Assembly (NCBI RefSeq): GCF_011392125.1
Contig: NZ_JAAJBU010000012.1
Span: 35,912-99,911, forward strand
Reading direction: 5' to 3'
From: Flavobacterium lotistagni
GTDB taxonomy: Bacteria > Bacteroidota > Bacteroidia > Flavobacteriales > Flavobacteriaceae
DNA: 64,000 bases
The notes under the pieces were generated by a model. The model did no database searches, was not told where the DNA came from, and saw only the letters and a program-made list of their open reading frames with translations. Of this stretch, positions 1-9,159 are shown piece by piece (positions within the stretch are counted from its first letter, which is position 1; every line of letters begins with the position of its first letter). Position numbers and translations under genes: made by a program.

Positions 1-2
1 AC

Positions 3-278
3 CTCATACACAGGATAGACGAGCTCATCGGAGGCCATTCCTATTCTGCTTTGGATGTCGATTATCATTATCGAAGAGCCGTTGATTATTACAATATCGC
101 CATTGAATTGCATACTGCCGGGCAGGAATACAACCGCAAGATGAGGGAAATGGTTTATCTCGAAGACGATTTCAACGACCATCGCTTTCACTTCGGGGCT
201 GCCTTGGAACGCTATTATATGATGCATAATGTGTATCAGGACAAGATTGAAGAAATAAAAAAAGAACTTAAAAAATAA
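3..278 (+). CDS. Hypothetical helical protein, 5' end cut by the window
   Basis: The frame is open from the left edge, so the gene starts outside the window; a TTG at 51 is only an internal codon (Leu in LDVDYHY). The visible 91 residues are charged and predicted helical, rich in Tyr, Glu, Lys and Arg, and end in a lysine-rich tail (EEIKKELKK). There is no membrane segment and no motif I recognise. The next gene begins 4 bp downstream, so it is probably the first visible member of the operon that runs to 7734. Function unknown. Confidence 0.7.
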   Translation, partial: LIHRIDELIGGHSYSALDVDYHYRRAVDYYNIAIELHTAGQEYNRKMREMVYLEDDFNDHRFHFGAALERYYMMHNVYQDKIEEIKKELKK

Positions 279-282
279 AATC

Positions 283-1062
283 ATGGATGTCGAAATCAAT
301 TTGACCCATCAAGGGTATGATACTATTCCGTGCCCTGTGGATTCTTGTTCACAGGTTACCAAAACCCATCAAGGTCTCAAAAACGATCAAACCCCGATGG
401 TTGATGCTGCGTTCACTGATAAGGCGTTGATTTGGTTTCCGCTCGGGCTCTATTTGGTATTGAGCCTTTTTCAGTGTCACTACTACCGCAGGAAAATTTT
501 CAAACCCAATTCATTGACGCAATTGAATAAGCGGCTGGCCGATGATCTGAGTAAAAGCTTTCATGACGATCGGCACTCGGCTTCACTGTTGAAAAAAGAA
601 AGGCTTAAAGCCGATTTTCTTTTGGGTTCCATAGCTTCCACGGTCACCATCACAAAGAAAAAAAAGGAAGAATTCAAAGCCGGGTTAGCGCTCAACTACC
701 ATCAACTTGGCCGTTTGAGGACACTCAATGCTCAGATGATATACTTTTTAAGCAAACACAACCATAAAACCAGCCTTGACATCGTGGACCAGTTTTATGA
801 AAGGGTCTATCAAAATGAACACAACAAGAAAATTCAATTGATGGTTGAGCAAAATATAAAGCGGGCCAAATCGGATTATAAAAAACCTCAATCGGGCGTC
901 TTCTTTTTCCATCTGATTCTAAACTTTCTGATCGGCAGTATCTGTTTTACACTATTTTATTATGGCATTAAACACGAAAAAATAGACTTTGTGACCATCA
1001 CACTACAGACCTCGCTTTTGGTGATATTTTGCTTGCTCTATAAGTTTTTCAGAAAATTCTAA
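283..1062 (+). CDS. Hypothetical membrane protein, about three TM segments
   Basis: 259 residues from an ATG 4 bp after the previous stop. One hydrophobic segment lies near residues 46-67 and two more close the protein (about 207-228 and 234-255), leaving a charged cytosolic-looking middle of about 130 residues with helical, Lys/Gln-rich character. No catalytic motif was seen. The TM - long helical linker - TM pair layout resembles small membrane modules found in conflict operons, but I could not assign a family. It sits directly upstream of a patatin lipase gene that also carries membrane helices, which suggests that the products meet at the inner membrane. Confidence 0.7.
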   Translation: MDVEINLTHQGYDTIPCPVDSCSQVTKTHQGLKNDQTPMVDAAFTDKALIWFPLGLYLVLSLFQCHYYRRKIFKPNSLTQLNKRLADDLSKSFHDDRHSASLLKKERLKADFLLGSIASTVTITKKKKEEFKAGLALNYHQLGRLRTLNAQMIYFLSKHNHKTSLDIVDQFYERVYQNEHNKKIQLMVEQNIKRAKSDYKKPQSGVFFFHLILNFLIGSICFTLFYYGIKHEKIDFVTITLQTSLLVIFCLLYKFFRKF

Positions 1063-1214
1063 TACGTAAAAACAACCAAAACAACCCATTGTTTCCTGCC
1101 AAGCAAGCCTTTCTGAGGAAAATCCGGGCAGCGTCCAGGGAAAACCCTGAAGCCACTAGAAACAGAAGCAGTAACATTGATTTGTCGAAATTAATTCAAA
1201 CCAAGACCAACACC

Positions 1215-2681
1215 ATGAAAAAAACACCACAAGAATTCATTCGGCAAACCGGCATCGAAGCAGAACTCGCCGAATTGAAAAAAGAACTCGCCGAGAAAAA
1301 AAAGAAATTTTCCGATGTGACCGATCTGCAAGGCCACCAATATGTTGACTTGGTGCAACAAGGTGGCGGCGTTTGGGGTATCGCACTACTCGGATTTGTC
1401 TATGTCATGGAACAAGTGGGCATTCGCTTTTTTTCTTTGGCCGGAACCAGTGCCGGTGCTATCAACGCAATGGCCATGGCCGCTATCAACGAAAAACACG
1501 AAACTAAGACTGAAGAAATATTGCAATTGTTGATTGATTTACCACTCGATTCGCTCATGGATGGTAAATCCAGCCGTGGCTTCACTGCTTTTGAAAGAAA
1601 ACTGATCGGATTCTTCATCAAGTTTACTTGGTTCGGCGCTTTGATCAAAACGGTGCTGTTCGTTCTGTTTTTGGTGGTTGTGGCTAGCAGCTTGGCTACG
1701 GCAATACTAGCTTACAGCGACTCGCCTTTTCTGTATCCGGTGAGCATCATCACGATCATCGCTTGGGTCATTGCTTTGTTGTTGACTTTGCTCACATGGC
1801 GTCGTCTGAATCAGGTCAAGAAAGGTTTCGGACTCAACAAAGGCGATTATTTCCACCGCTGGGTCACTGACAAGATTCTGGAAGGCAAAACCCTTGAAGA
1901 TCTTAAAAACCACTTCAGCAAAGTGCCTAAAGATTTGAAACTGGAACCGCCTACGCCCACCAACCACAGAAAACCCGACGAACTTCCTCCCAGAGTACCG
2001 AGGCTAGCCTTCATCACGGCCGATATCACCACCCAGAACAAAATTGAGTTTCCCCGGATGTGGCCGTTGTATTACGATGATCTGCAATCGGTAAATCCGG
2101 CAGATTTTATCAGGGCCAGTATGTCGATTCCGATCTTTTTTGAAGCTTATCAGAAATCAGTATGGAAAGAAGCCGTCTCAGTTCAAAGAAGGGCGCAATG
2201 GCAAGAACTACTCAACTGGGATACCAAACGCCCGATTCCGCCCAAAGTGCTTTTTGTGGATGGAGGCTCGTTGTCTAACTTCCCAATCAACATCTTCTTC
2301 AACCCTAAGAACGATGCGCCACGCCTGCCTACTTTCGGGATCCGTTTGGTCGATAAAAAAGATGACAATGAATTTAACATTCAAACCTTAACCAATCTGG
2401 CCGGCAAAATCATCAGCACAATGAAGCTTAGCAGCGACAAAGAATTCATCAATAAAAATGCTTCGTATGCGCAAGGCATCGCTTATGTAGAAATTGGCGA
2501 TAAAATTTCATGGCTCAACTTTTACATGGACGAACCCCAAAAGCAAGAGCTCTTCCGAATAGGCGCCCGAGAGGCCATGCGCTTTCTTAGAGCATTTGAG
2601 TGGGAGCAGTACAAGGCCAATCGCGTAGAAGAAAAACTCAAGCAAACCAACACCCAGTTGTTCAATCCGAATAATTGGTGA
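1215..2681 (+). CDS. Patatin-like phospholipase with internal TM hairpin
   Basis: Probable lipid acyl hydrolase. I start it at ATG 1215 (MKKTPQEF) rather than the TTG at 1089, because the first 42 codons of the longer frame look like untranslated sequence; this gives 488 residues. The patatin signature is clear: a glycine-rich oxyanion loop QQGGGVWG, the nucleophile elbow GTSAG (Ser79) and the partner Asp in VDGGSLSNFP (Asp349), together the Ser-Asp dyad. Between them lie two strong membrane segments (about residues 140-165 and 175-195), an unusual insertion that should tether the lipase to the membrane. It is preceded by a membrane protein gene and followed by a nuclease gene with only short gaps. 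Substrate unknown; phospholipids are the obvious candidate. Confidence 0.88.
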   Translation: MKKTPQEFIRQTGIEAELAELKKELAEKKKKFSDVTDLQGHQYVDLVQQGGGVWGIALLGFVYVMEQVGIRFFSLAGTSAGAINAMAMAAINEKHETKTEEILQLLIDLPLDSLMDGKSSRGFTAFERKLIGFFIKFTWFGALIKTVLFVLFLVVVASSLATAILAYSDSPFLYPVSIITIIAWVIALLLTLLTWRRLNQVKKGFGLNKGDYFHRWVTDKILEGKTLEDLKNHFSKVPKDLKLEPPTPTNHRKPDELPPRVPRLAFITADITTQNKIEFPRMWPLYYDDLQSVNPADFIRASMSIPIFFEAYQKSVWKEAVSVQRRAQWQELLNWDTKRPIPPKVLFVDGGSLSNFPINIFFNPKNDAPRLPTFGIRLVDKKDDNEFNIQTLTNLAGKIISTMKLSSDKEFINKNASYAQGIAYVEIGDKISWLNFYMDEPQKQELFRIGAREAMRFLRAFEWEQYKANRVEEKLKQTNTQLFNPNNW

Positions 2682-2748
2682 TTTGCAATCCTTAGAATGC
2701 TGCTTAGCACAGATAACTCTAATCACTAAACCTTTAAACAACAATATC

Positions 2749-3702
2749 ATGAAAATTAAAGTAACCAATTTTAATGTGGAAAATCTGTTCAACAGATACT
2801 CGTTCTTGGATCAGGCATGGGAAAACAAAGATTATAATAAATTTATTCAAGTAATTGATGTAGTTTCATTGGCGGGGCGTGACGGTTCATTGGTATCGTA
2901 TCAAACAACCAACATCCAACGAAATAATACTGCCATGGCGATCTTAGAAACCGAACCTGATTTTTTGGCAGTTCAGGAAGTCGAAAATATAGAAACTTTA
3001 AGGGTTTTCAACAATAAATACTTAGATGATTACTTTGAGCATATTTTTTTACTTGAAGGCAATGATCCAAGAGGTATTGACGTGGGCTTTATGATTAAAA
3101 AAGGCTTGCCTTGCAAAGTTTTAAACATAAGAACAAATTGTGATCTGGGCGTTACTAGCAGGGTTTCTATTCCCAATATGGGATACATGAGTAAAGGAGC
3201 ATTATTTTCAAGGGATTGTCTTGAAGTAGATGTGGAAATCAATAACAAAGTGATTACTTTCTTAGTCAATCACTTCAAAGCTCAAGACGGAAAAGAAAGT
3301 AGCATCAATAAAAGAATCACACAAGCAAAAAAAGTACTGGAGATTGCAAAAAAAGCTTTCGACCAAGGCAAACTACCGATTGTTCTGGGAGATTTAAACA
3401 TGGATATCAACAAGCCTGAGAAACCTTCGGACAACTCAGTAAACTTATTAATTGACGATGGACTTCTGAAGGATCACTTCCCTAAAGAAACCTGGACCCA
3501 CTACTACACTTCAGGTAAAGAAGTAAGCCGTTTGGACTATATTCTACCACATGCATCGATAGAAGTAATCGAAACCGAAATTTTCAGAAAAGGGATAACC
3601 ACTAAATGCAAGCAATATCAAGGTGACCGATTTGCTACTATTGGGCCTGAACATACCGAAGCGAGTGACCATTGTCCGACTAGTATTATTATTGAAATCT
3701 AA
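2749..3702 (+). CDS. Endonuclease/exonuclease/phosphatase (EEP) family protein
   Basis: 317 residues from ATG 2749, which is preferred over the in-frame TTG at 2683 that overlaps the patatin tail. All EEP landmarks are present in order: FNVENLF at the start, the metal-binding Glu77 in VQEVEN, PRGIDVGFM, NHFKAQDG, the GDLNMD motif and the terminal SDHCPT histidine motif. There is no signal peptide, so it should act in the cytoplasm on DNA, RNA or a phosphoester. The family covers DNases, phosphatases and sphingomyelinases, so the substrate cannot be read from sequence. Its place between a patatin and a pYEATS gene in one operon suggests an effector rather than a housekeeping repair enzyme; that is inference. 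Confidence 0.85.
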   Translation: MKIKVTNFNVENLFNRYSFLDQAWENKDYNKFIQVIDVVSLAGRDGSLVSYQTTNIQRNNTAMAILETEPDFLAVQEVENIETLRVFNNKYLDDYFEHIFLLEGNDPRGIDVGFMIKKGLPCKVLNIRTNCDLGVTSRVSIPNMGYMSKGALFSRDCLEVDVEINNKVITFLVNHFKAQDGKESSINKRITQAKKVLEIAKKAFDQGKLPIVLGDLNMDINKPEKPSDNSVNLLIDDGLLKDHFPKETWTHYYTSGKEVSRLDYILPHASIEVIETEIFRKGITTKCKQYQGDRFATIGPEHTEASDHCPTSIIIEI

Positions 3703-3711
3703 AACCGCTGA

Positions 3712-4794
3712 ATGATGACGCGCAGAAACACAAGATTATCAATTGACAACTTGCCTGATGTTTTTGTCATTTTAAAATGGATGCTGATTCTAGGCATGGT
3801 ATTCATCATACTGTTGTCGTTGATTAACATCGAAACATTTGGCTTTAGAGTGTTGTATTCTATTGGAAATGCCATGCTGATTGCCGGTGCCTTCTACGGT
3901 GCAGGCGGACTGACCGGATTTTTGTTCGGCATCCCAAAGATTATTCAAAGCAATCATCTGGACGCAAAGGCAGAAGATATCCGAGAAACCGATGTGATTC
4001 ACAATGACAATTTAGTGCAAATTAGCGATTGGCTCACTAAAATCATTGTAGGAGTTGGCCTGACACAGCTCAACACCATTCCAAAATCATTGTATCACAT
4101 CGGTGAAAAATTGGGCACTTCCATTTTGGGTTATGATCCTAAAAACACACTGTGAACCAATGTCTCGGTGGCCATTATTCTTTATTTTTCGATTCTTGGG
4201 TTCATGATGGTGTACATCTGGACGCGGATTTATTTCTATCACATCCTGCAACAAGCCAAAATCAACTTCAAGAACATGTATAATGAAACCGTTGAAAAAC
4301 TCGACAATGTAATCAGCGAAAAGAAGGTAATTGAAGAGGAAAAACAAATCAGCAAAACCGAACTCGACGCGATTATCAAAACTTTCCCTGATGTCACTCA
4401 ACTCATTAAGGAAGAGCAAAAGAGAATTAAGGAAGATGATGAAGCTGAAAGTGATCCGCACAAAGGAAAATTTGGTGGCTTGTCTGAGAATTTCGGCCGC
4501 AAAATTAACGCCACGGTACGCGAAACTTCCTATGACAAAGAGCTCTTTGTTGTAGATTTAGAAGTAACCTCAACCAATCCGGACAAGCCGCTCCTGGGTA
4601 TGGTGAAGTTCCACCTTCATCCGTCATTTCCTGTCGATGATGTTGAAGTTGATGCCGTCAACGGAAAGGCAGAATACAAACTCATTAGCTATGGCGCATT
4701 TACGGTAGGCATTGAAGCAGATGGCGGCACTACCCGATTGGAACTGGATTTGGCCCAATTGCCCGATGCCCCTAAATTATTTAAGGAACGATAA
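3712..4794 (+). pseudogene. Three-TM pYEATS-domain protein, interrupted by one in-frame TGA
   Basis: Two open pieces (3712-4155 and 4156-4794) lie in the same frame and are separated only by TGA 4153-4155, with no shift or gap. The first has two TM segments (about residues 18-40 and 48-75) and the stretch GFLFGIPK followed by ISDWLTKIIVGVGLTQL. The second opens with a third TM helix, then a coiled-coil-like linker, then a C-terminal beta domain with VKFHLHPSFP, YGAFTVGIEADGG and LELDLAQLPDAP. This is the expected arrangement of a YEATS-associating three-TM region followed by a prokaryotic YEATS (pYEATS) domain, a family linked by Aravind and colleagues to bacterial conflict systems. A restart at GTG 4168 would lose two helices. 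It could be a true nonsense mutation, a sequencing error or readthrough; the otherwise intact frame argues for a recent event. Confidence 0.8.
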
Positions 4795-4805
4795 AATTTA
4801 AAAAT

Positions 4806-5204
4806 ATGGATGCAGAATACAACGTAGGTACAGGAAGCAATAAAGTGTACCTGGAAATCATCACCACTCCTGAAAAGAATGGCGTACTGGTGACCCCTGA
4901 GGTCATATTTTACCCGGATAGCAAGCCGCAACCCACCCAACAGCAGGCCGGCGATTTCAATTTCAAATACGATCTGGGCACAAGGAATCAAATCAAAGGC
5001 GGCATGTTGACCGTGGAGATGGTTTTCGACTTGAAAAACCTCACTACCGGGCAACGGAAGCAATTTTTTGACGACCTCAAGATCAAGTACAAATTCACTG
5101 GCGGGATCGCCGACGACACTTTCAAACATGATCCGGGGGATATCAAAGAAGACAGTGACAACGGAGAAATCATCATTACCAGAAAAGACTTCTTTTTAAA
5201 CTGA
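4806..5204 (+). CDS. Hypothetical beta-rich cytosolic protein
   Basis: 132 residues from ATG 4806, 11 bp after the pYEATS gene and 5 bp before the next. No signal peptide, no TM segment; alternating hydrophobic residues suggest a small beta sandwich (for example VYLEIITT, MLTVEMVFDL, IKYKFTGG). It is acidic near the C-terminus. No family recognised. Its tight spacing ties it to the pYEATS and secreted-protein genes on either side. Confidence 0.65.
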   Translation: MDAEYNVGTGSNKVYLEIITTPEKNGVLVTPEVIFYPDSKPQPTQQQAGDFNFKYDLGTRNQIKGGMLTVEMVFDLKNLTTGQRKQFFDDLKIKYKFTGGIADDTFKHDPGDIKEDSDNGEIIITRKDFFLN

Positions 5205-5209
5205 GCACT

Positions 5210-6571
5210 ATGAAAACTAAACTCTTGATTTTAATCTTTTTTAGCACACTATCCCTTTGGGCGCAAGAAGACTATGACTTTACAGACCTCGCAGCTCCTT
5301 CTTCACCGGGCTTTCAAATCCTCGACCTATCGCCGGAAACCATCGAGCGGCCCAAGAACCCCACAGAGTTTGCCGCAAGTATGTTGAGTTTGTCTAACAA
5401 CGGAACCGCACTTCCCAAGAATTTTGCAATGGAAATGAGCCCATTCTGGATTTTTAAAGGCGATAACACTAAGGTCGAAGATTACCTGAATTCGGACAAC
5501 AAACTATTTTTCGACCTTCGTAATACCGTGCGGAAGTTGAGCCTTTCTCTGGCTTCGACATTCAACGAAACCGACAAAGACGCGCTGATTAAAAACACCA
5601 ACTATATGGCAGTCGGCTTTAAGACTAACCTAGTCAGCTACAGAACCAAAAGCAATCAGGAGGCGGTCAAAAAAGCAATCGATGGCTATCGGAGTCGCGT
5701 CACCGATCTAAAATCTTACAAAAAGGAAAGAAATCAGATCAGTAACGAAAAAGCGGCTGTCCTTGGAAAACTAGATACCATTAACCAAAAAAAGAATTCG
5801 GCTCTTACGGAAAGAGATGCCCTTGTGGTTAAAATCGCCAGCGCAAGTACTGAAAATGAAAAAACAAAACTAACCGAAAATTTAAAAGCGATTGACAAAA
5901 TCATCACGGAATGTACTTCGATATTAACCGACTTGACTGTTCGATTAAGTGTGATACACTATCAAATCGTGCAACAATACAAACCGCTGCCTAACGAACT
6001 CCTTAAAGCCATGAACGAGGACAAGGAAATCCAGCGTTACCGCGGGCAGATCGAATCGCTGCCCACAGTGCAAATTGATGCCGCCTACGCCTACTCGATA
6101 GCTATTCCCGACAATGATTACGAGCAGCAAAGGTTCAACCGCAGCGGCTTTTGGCTTACGGCTGCCGTAAACTACAACACTTTTATAGATAATCAAGAGA
6201 AAAATGAAAACGCTAACAACCACCGCCTATCGCTCATTGGTGTAGTTAGGGCAATTGAAGACAACATCTTGAAAGATACCACTACGAGCCGTTTTGAAAG
6301 AGAAAGCTGTTATGACTATGGCTACAAACTGGAATACTCCTTCAAAAAGTTAAGCCTAGGTATAGAATACTTACTGCGCGAATACAAAAACAACAGCGCG
6401 GAAAATTCTAAAAGAACCGTGGGTTTGCTGCAGTACAAAATTAGCGACGGCGTTTACCTGACCGGCTCCTACGGAAAGAACTTCGGCACAGTCAATAACC
6501 TGTTCAGCTTATTCGGGATCAATTACGGTTTTGGTAATTCCAAGCTCGATCTGAAGCCGGAAAACCAATAA
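5210..6571 (+). CDS. Secreted protein, coiled-coil middle, barrel-like C-terminus
   Basis: 453 residues starting with a clear signal peptide (lysines, hydrophobic core, cleavage after SLWAQ). A helical stretch at about residues 140-250 with repeated Lys/Glu and heptad-like spacing looks like a coiled coil. The last 150 residues show amphipathic strands ending in GINYGFGNSKLDL, typical of an outer-membrane beta-barrel or periplasmic partner. It begins 5 bp after the previous gene and ends 17 bp before the next, so it belongs to the operon. Its presence suggests that the operon spans the whole envelope. Family unknown; an outer-membrane channel is possible but unproven. Confidence 0.65.
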   Translation: MKTKLLILIFFSTLSLWAQEDYDFTDLAAPSSPGFQILDLSPETIERPKNPTEFAASMLSLSNNGTALPKNFAMEMSPFWIFKGDNTKVEDYLNSDNKLFFDLRNTVRKLSLSLASTFNETDKDALIKNTNYMAVGFKTNLVSYRTKSNQEAVKKAIDGYRSRVTDLKSYKKERNQISNEKAAVLGKLDTINQKKNSALTERDALVVKIASASTENEKTKLTENLKAIDKIITECTSILTDLTVRLSVIHYQIVQQYKPLPNELLKAMNEDKEIQRYRGQIESLPTVQIDAAYAYSIAIPDNDYEQQRFNRSGFWLTAAVNYNTFIDNQEKNENANNHRLSLIGVVRAIEDNILKDTTTSRFERESCYDYGYKLEYSFKKLSLGIEYLLREYKNNSAENSKRTVGLLQYKISDGVYLTGSYGKNFGTVNNLFSLFGINYGFGNSKLDLKPENQ

Positions 6572-6588
6572 TTCTTACCCCAAAACAC

Positions 6589-7734
6589 ATGGAAACTTCA
6601 ATTATCAACCTGTTTCAGCAAGGATTGTCTTGGGACATTTTTGCGCAAGGTTTCATTTTTAATGTAACCCTAATTTTTTCATTTATCTTCTTTATGTATT
6701 TGGTTCGCAAAGAAGGTGACGAAACCATTTTGGAGTATTATTTCAAGAGCTTGAAGAAAATCGTCTATCAGTATTTCTCTGTGCAAAAACAGACAACTGT
6801 TACCGATGGCGATCAGAAAACGGAATTGAATCAAATTCAGGACACTTTCTCTAACAATATCATGCAATCATTCAAATTCATCACTTTGAGTGGTACCCTA
6901 ATTATCAGCTCGTATATCACAGGTGCCATGGTGGTCAATTTGAGTGACAAATTCATGGACGAATGCAACGCCCACCATTTGGGATTGAAAAAATACTGGG
7001 TGGAAGAAGAATTTCATGAAAAATATTCTCCCAAAGCACATTATCTGACCAACACAGACAAAATAATCAAATTAAAAACCTTCGACAAAATACTAGGCAA
7101 ATACGTTCCGAATGATTACATCAAGAATAAAGACAAACTAAAAACCTATTACTACACCAAACACGCTATCTTAGGTACTGCCAAATGGGTTCCGTATTTG
7201 CAATACACCCAAACCTTGATCAACCTGAACCAAACCCTGTGTTTCTCCTTTTGGGTAATGAGCATCGTGGCCCTGATTGGGTTATTGGTTACTTTAATCA
7301 TCACATTCAAAGAAATCATCCTTGCGATAGGCGCTCAAAAAGTACTGTTCCTTTTTTGTTTGTTCAATAGTTTGTTAGTTCTGTTTTTTGCTTGCAATAT
7401 CTGTTTTGAAAACAATACCCTTATTGCAAAAGAGCATTTTTCAGTGGCCTTGTTTTCGGTTATTTCGCTTACAATTATTATTCTGCAACTCAAAATCATC
7501 GAAAGTAAAATCCGGTTGAAAACCAGCCTAATTCTGCTGCTCTTTTCAATGACGATGTACTTGTTTTCGGCCCAAGCCTGGCAAAGCCTTGAAAAAGAAT
7601 CCTGTGACAAAACCTATGGCATTTTTGAATATTGTATGCTCAAAAAAGGAGAAAAATTGCCCCAAGACTACGTTAGAGATATGGTTTCTAAAAACCCAGG
7701 GATTGATCTGGAGAAATGCTTGGAGAATAAATAA
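6589..7734 (+). CDS. Hypothetical polytopic inner-membrane protein
   Basis: 381 residues from ATG 6589. Hydrophobic segments are visible at about 20-40, 95-115, 215-240, 247-270, 280-298 and 306-326, with a hydrophilic loop of about 100 residues (115-215) that is rich in Lys and Tyr. The C-terminal 50 residues include three cysteines and face one side. No transporter or enzyme motif was recognised. Last gene of the first operon; no hairpin terminator is visible after it. Confidence 0.65.
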   Translation: METSIINLFQQGLSWDIFAQGFIFNVTLIFSFIFFMYLVRKEGDETILEYYFKSLKKIVYQYFSVQKQTTVTDGDQKTELNQIQDTFSNNIMQSFKFITLSGTLIISSYITGAMVVNLSDKFMDECNAHHLGLKKYWVEEEFHEKYSPKAHYLTNTDKIIKLKTFDKILGKYVPNDYIKNKDKLKTYYYTKHAILGTAKWVPYLQYTQTLINLNQTLCFSFWVMSIVALIGLLVTLIITFKEIILAIGAQKVLFLFCLFNSLLVLFFACNICFENNTLIAKEHFSVALFSVISLTIIILQLKIIESKIRLKTSLILLLFSMTMYLFSAQAWQSLEKESCDKTYGIFEYCMLKKGEKLPQDYVRDMVSKNPGIDLEKCLENK

Positions 7735-7844
7735 CATACAACTGAAAGCCCTAACCTAATAAATTCAACAATTCGACCCCACAACGCACAACCACCAACT
7801 CACCTTAGTCTGGTTGCAATGTCTGTATTTTCTTGGCTGGAAGC

Positions 7845-7873
7845 TTGGTTTTTACGAAGAAATTCTATCTTTA
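7845..7873 (+). promoter_or_regulatory. Putative flavobacterial promoter for the serine hydrolase gene
   Basis: TTG at 7845-7847, an 18-bp spacer, then TATCTTTA at 7866-7873, matching the Bacteroidota consensus TTG / TAnnTTTG at 7 of 8 positions in the -7 box. It lies 75 bp before the ATG of the next gene, in a 214-bp gap that otherwise holds only the hairpin-like sequence at 7891-7930. Confidence 0.5.
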
Positions 7874-7948
7874 GCAGAGAAAACCCAGTTCGCTAACTTC
7901 GAGTAGTCGTGAAGCTAGTCACCGTTATACACAATTAAAAACCACATC

Positions 7949-9130
7949 ATGTCTGTAAATCGCCCTTGTTTTGCAATTCTTTTACTATTTCAGATGACTT
8001 TTGGGCAGCATATCGTTCGCCTTGATAAGACCAAAATCACAGCAACGGAGTTAGATACAAAAATTAACACATTGATGAAAGTTGCCAAAGTAGAAGGATT
8101 AGCGGTAACCGTTTTCAACAATAATAAGCCTGTTTATAAAAAGTCATTCGGTTACAAAAATATTCTGACCCAAGAGGCCATAACCAATGAAACCAACTTT
8201 TATGGTGCTTCATTAAGCAAACCGGTCTTTGCTGTAATGGTAATGCAACTGGTTGAAAAAGGCATACTGGATTTAGATAAACCATTACAAGAATATTTAC
8301 CAAAGCCAATTTATGATTATCAACCAAGCAAAAAATGGCATGACAACTATCAAGATCTGAAAAAAGATTCAAGCTATCAGAAGATAACTGCAAGAATGTG
8401 CCTCAATCATACTTCTGGTTTTCCAAATTGGCGATGGGACGAACCAGATCAAAAATTAAGGGTGAAGACCAATCCAGGTTCTCGCTATGGCTATTCTGGT
8501 GAAGGGCTGGTTTATCTGCAAGTCGTGCTAGAGCATCTATTAAACAAACCGTTAGAGCAAATGATGCAAGAAAATATATTTCACCCATTGAAAATGAATC
8601 ATTCCTCCTACACTTGGCAATCCGAATTTGAAAACGATTACTGTTTGGGTCATGATATGGACGGCGCACCATACCCAAAAGATAAAGATAACGATGCTAG
8701 GGCTGCTAGTACTTTAGAAACCACTTTAAACGATTATTCCCTATTTACCGAAGCGGTATTGAACCATAGGTTATTGAAAAAACCAACGACCAAAACAATG
8801 TTCACCCAACAAATTAAAATTAAATCATTAACCCAGTTTGGCCCGTTGCGATTGAAAGATTCTGATGCCAATGATCCGATAGATTTAGGCTACGGACTGG
8901 GTTGGGTTTTACTTCAATCTCCTCATGGCATTGGTGCTTTCAAAGAAGGTCATGGCGATGGATTTCAACATTATTCCATCATTTTTCCCAAGACAGGAAT
9001 AGGAATAATAATGATGAGTAATAGTGATCATGCAGAAAGCATTTTTAAAGAATTATTAGAAGTAGCTATTGGCGATATTTATACGCCTTGGAAATGGGAA
9101 AATTATATTCCTTATAATCAAAAAGAGTAG
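7949..9130 (+). CDS. Secreted serine hydrolase, beta-lactamase class C family
   Basis: 393 residues with a signal peptide (cleavage after MTFGQ). The three class C / penicillin-binding-like motifs are visible: SLSK (Ser88 nucleophile, Lys91), YSG (Tyr182) in place of the usual YxN, and HGDG (335-338) as the third-strand motif. Members of this family include esterases, D-aminopeptidases and peptidoglycan or D-peptide hydrolases; true beta-lactamase activity is not implied. Single gene with its own promoter-like sequence upstream, followed by a repeat-filled gap. Confidence 0.85.
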   Translation: MSVNRPCFAILLLFQMTFGQHIVRLDKTKITATELDTKINTLMKVAKVEGLAVTVFNNNKPVYKKSFGYKNILTQEAITNETNFYGASLSKPVFAVMVMQLVEKGILDLDKPLQEYLPKPIYDYQPSKKWHDNYQDLKKDSSYQKITARMCLNHTSGFPNWRWDEPDQKLRVKTNPGSRYGYSGEGLVYLQVVLEHLLNKPLEQMMQENIFHPLKMNHSSYTWQSEFENDYCLGHDMDGAPYPKDKDNDARAASTLETTLNDYSLFTEAVLNHRLLKKPTTKTMFTQQIKIKSLTQFGPLRLKDSDANDPIDLGYGLGWVLLQSPHGIGAFKEGHGDGFQHYSIIFPKTGIGIIMMSNSDHAESIFKELLEVAIGDIYTPWKWENYIPYNQKE

Positions 9131-9159
9131 GTCTTTTTTTTGGAGTTGTCGGTTGTTGG

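Noticed and set aside
7949..9130. True beta-lactamase (resistance gene)
   Set aside because: Class C fold motifs are present but the YxN motif is YSG and the wider family is mainly esterases and peptidases.
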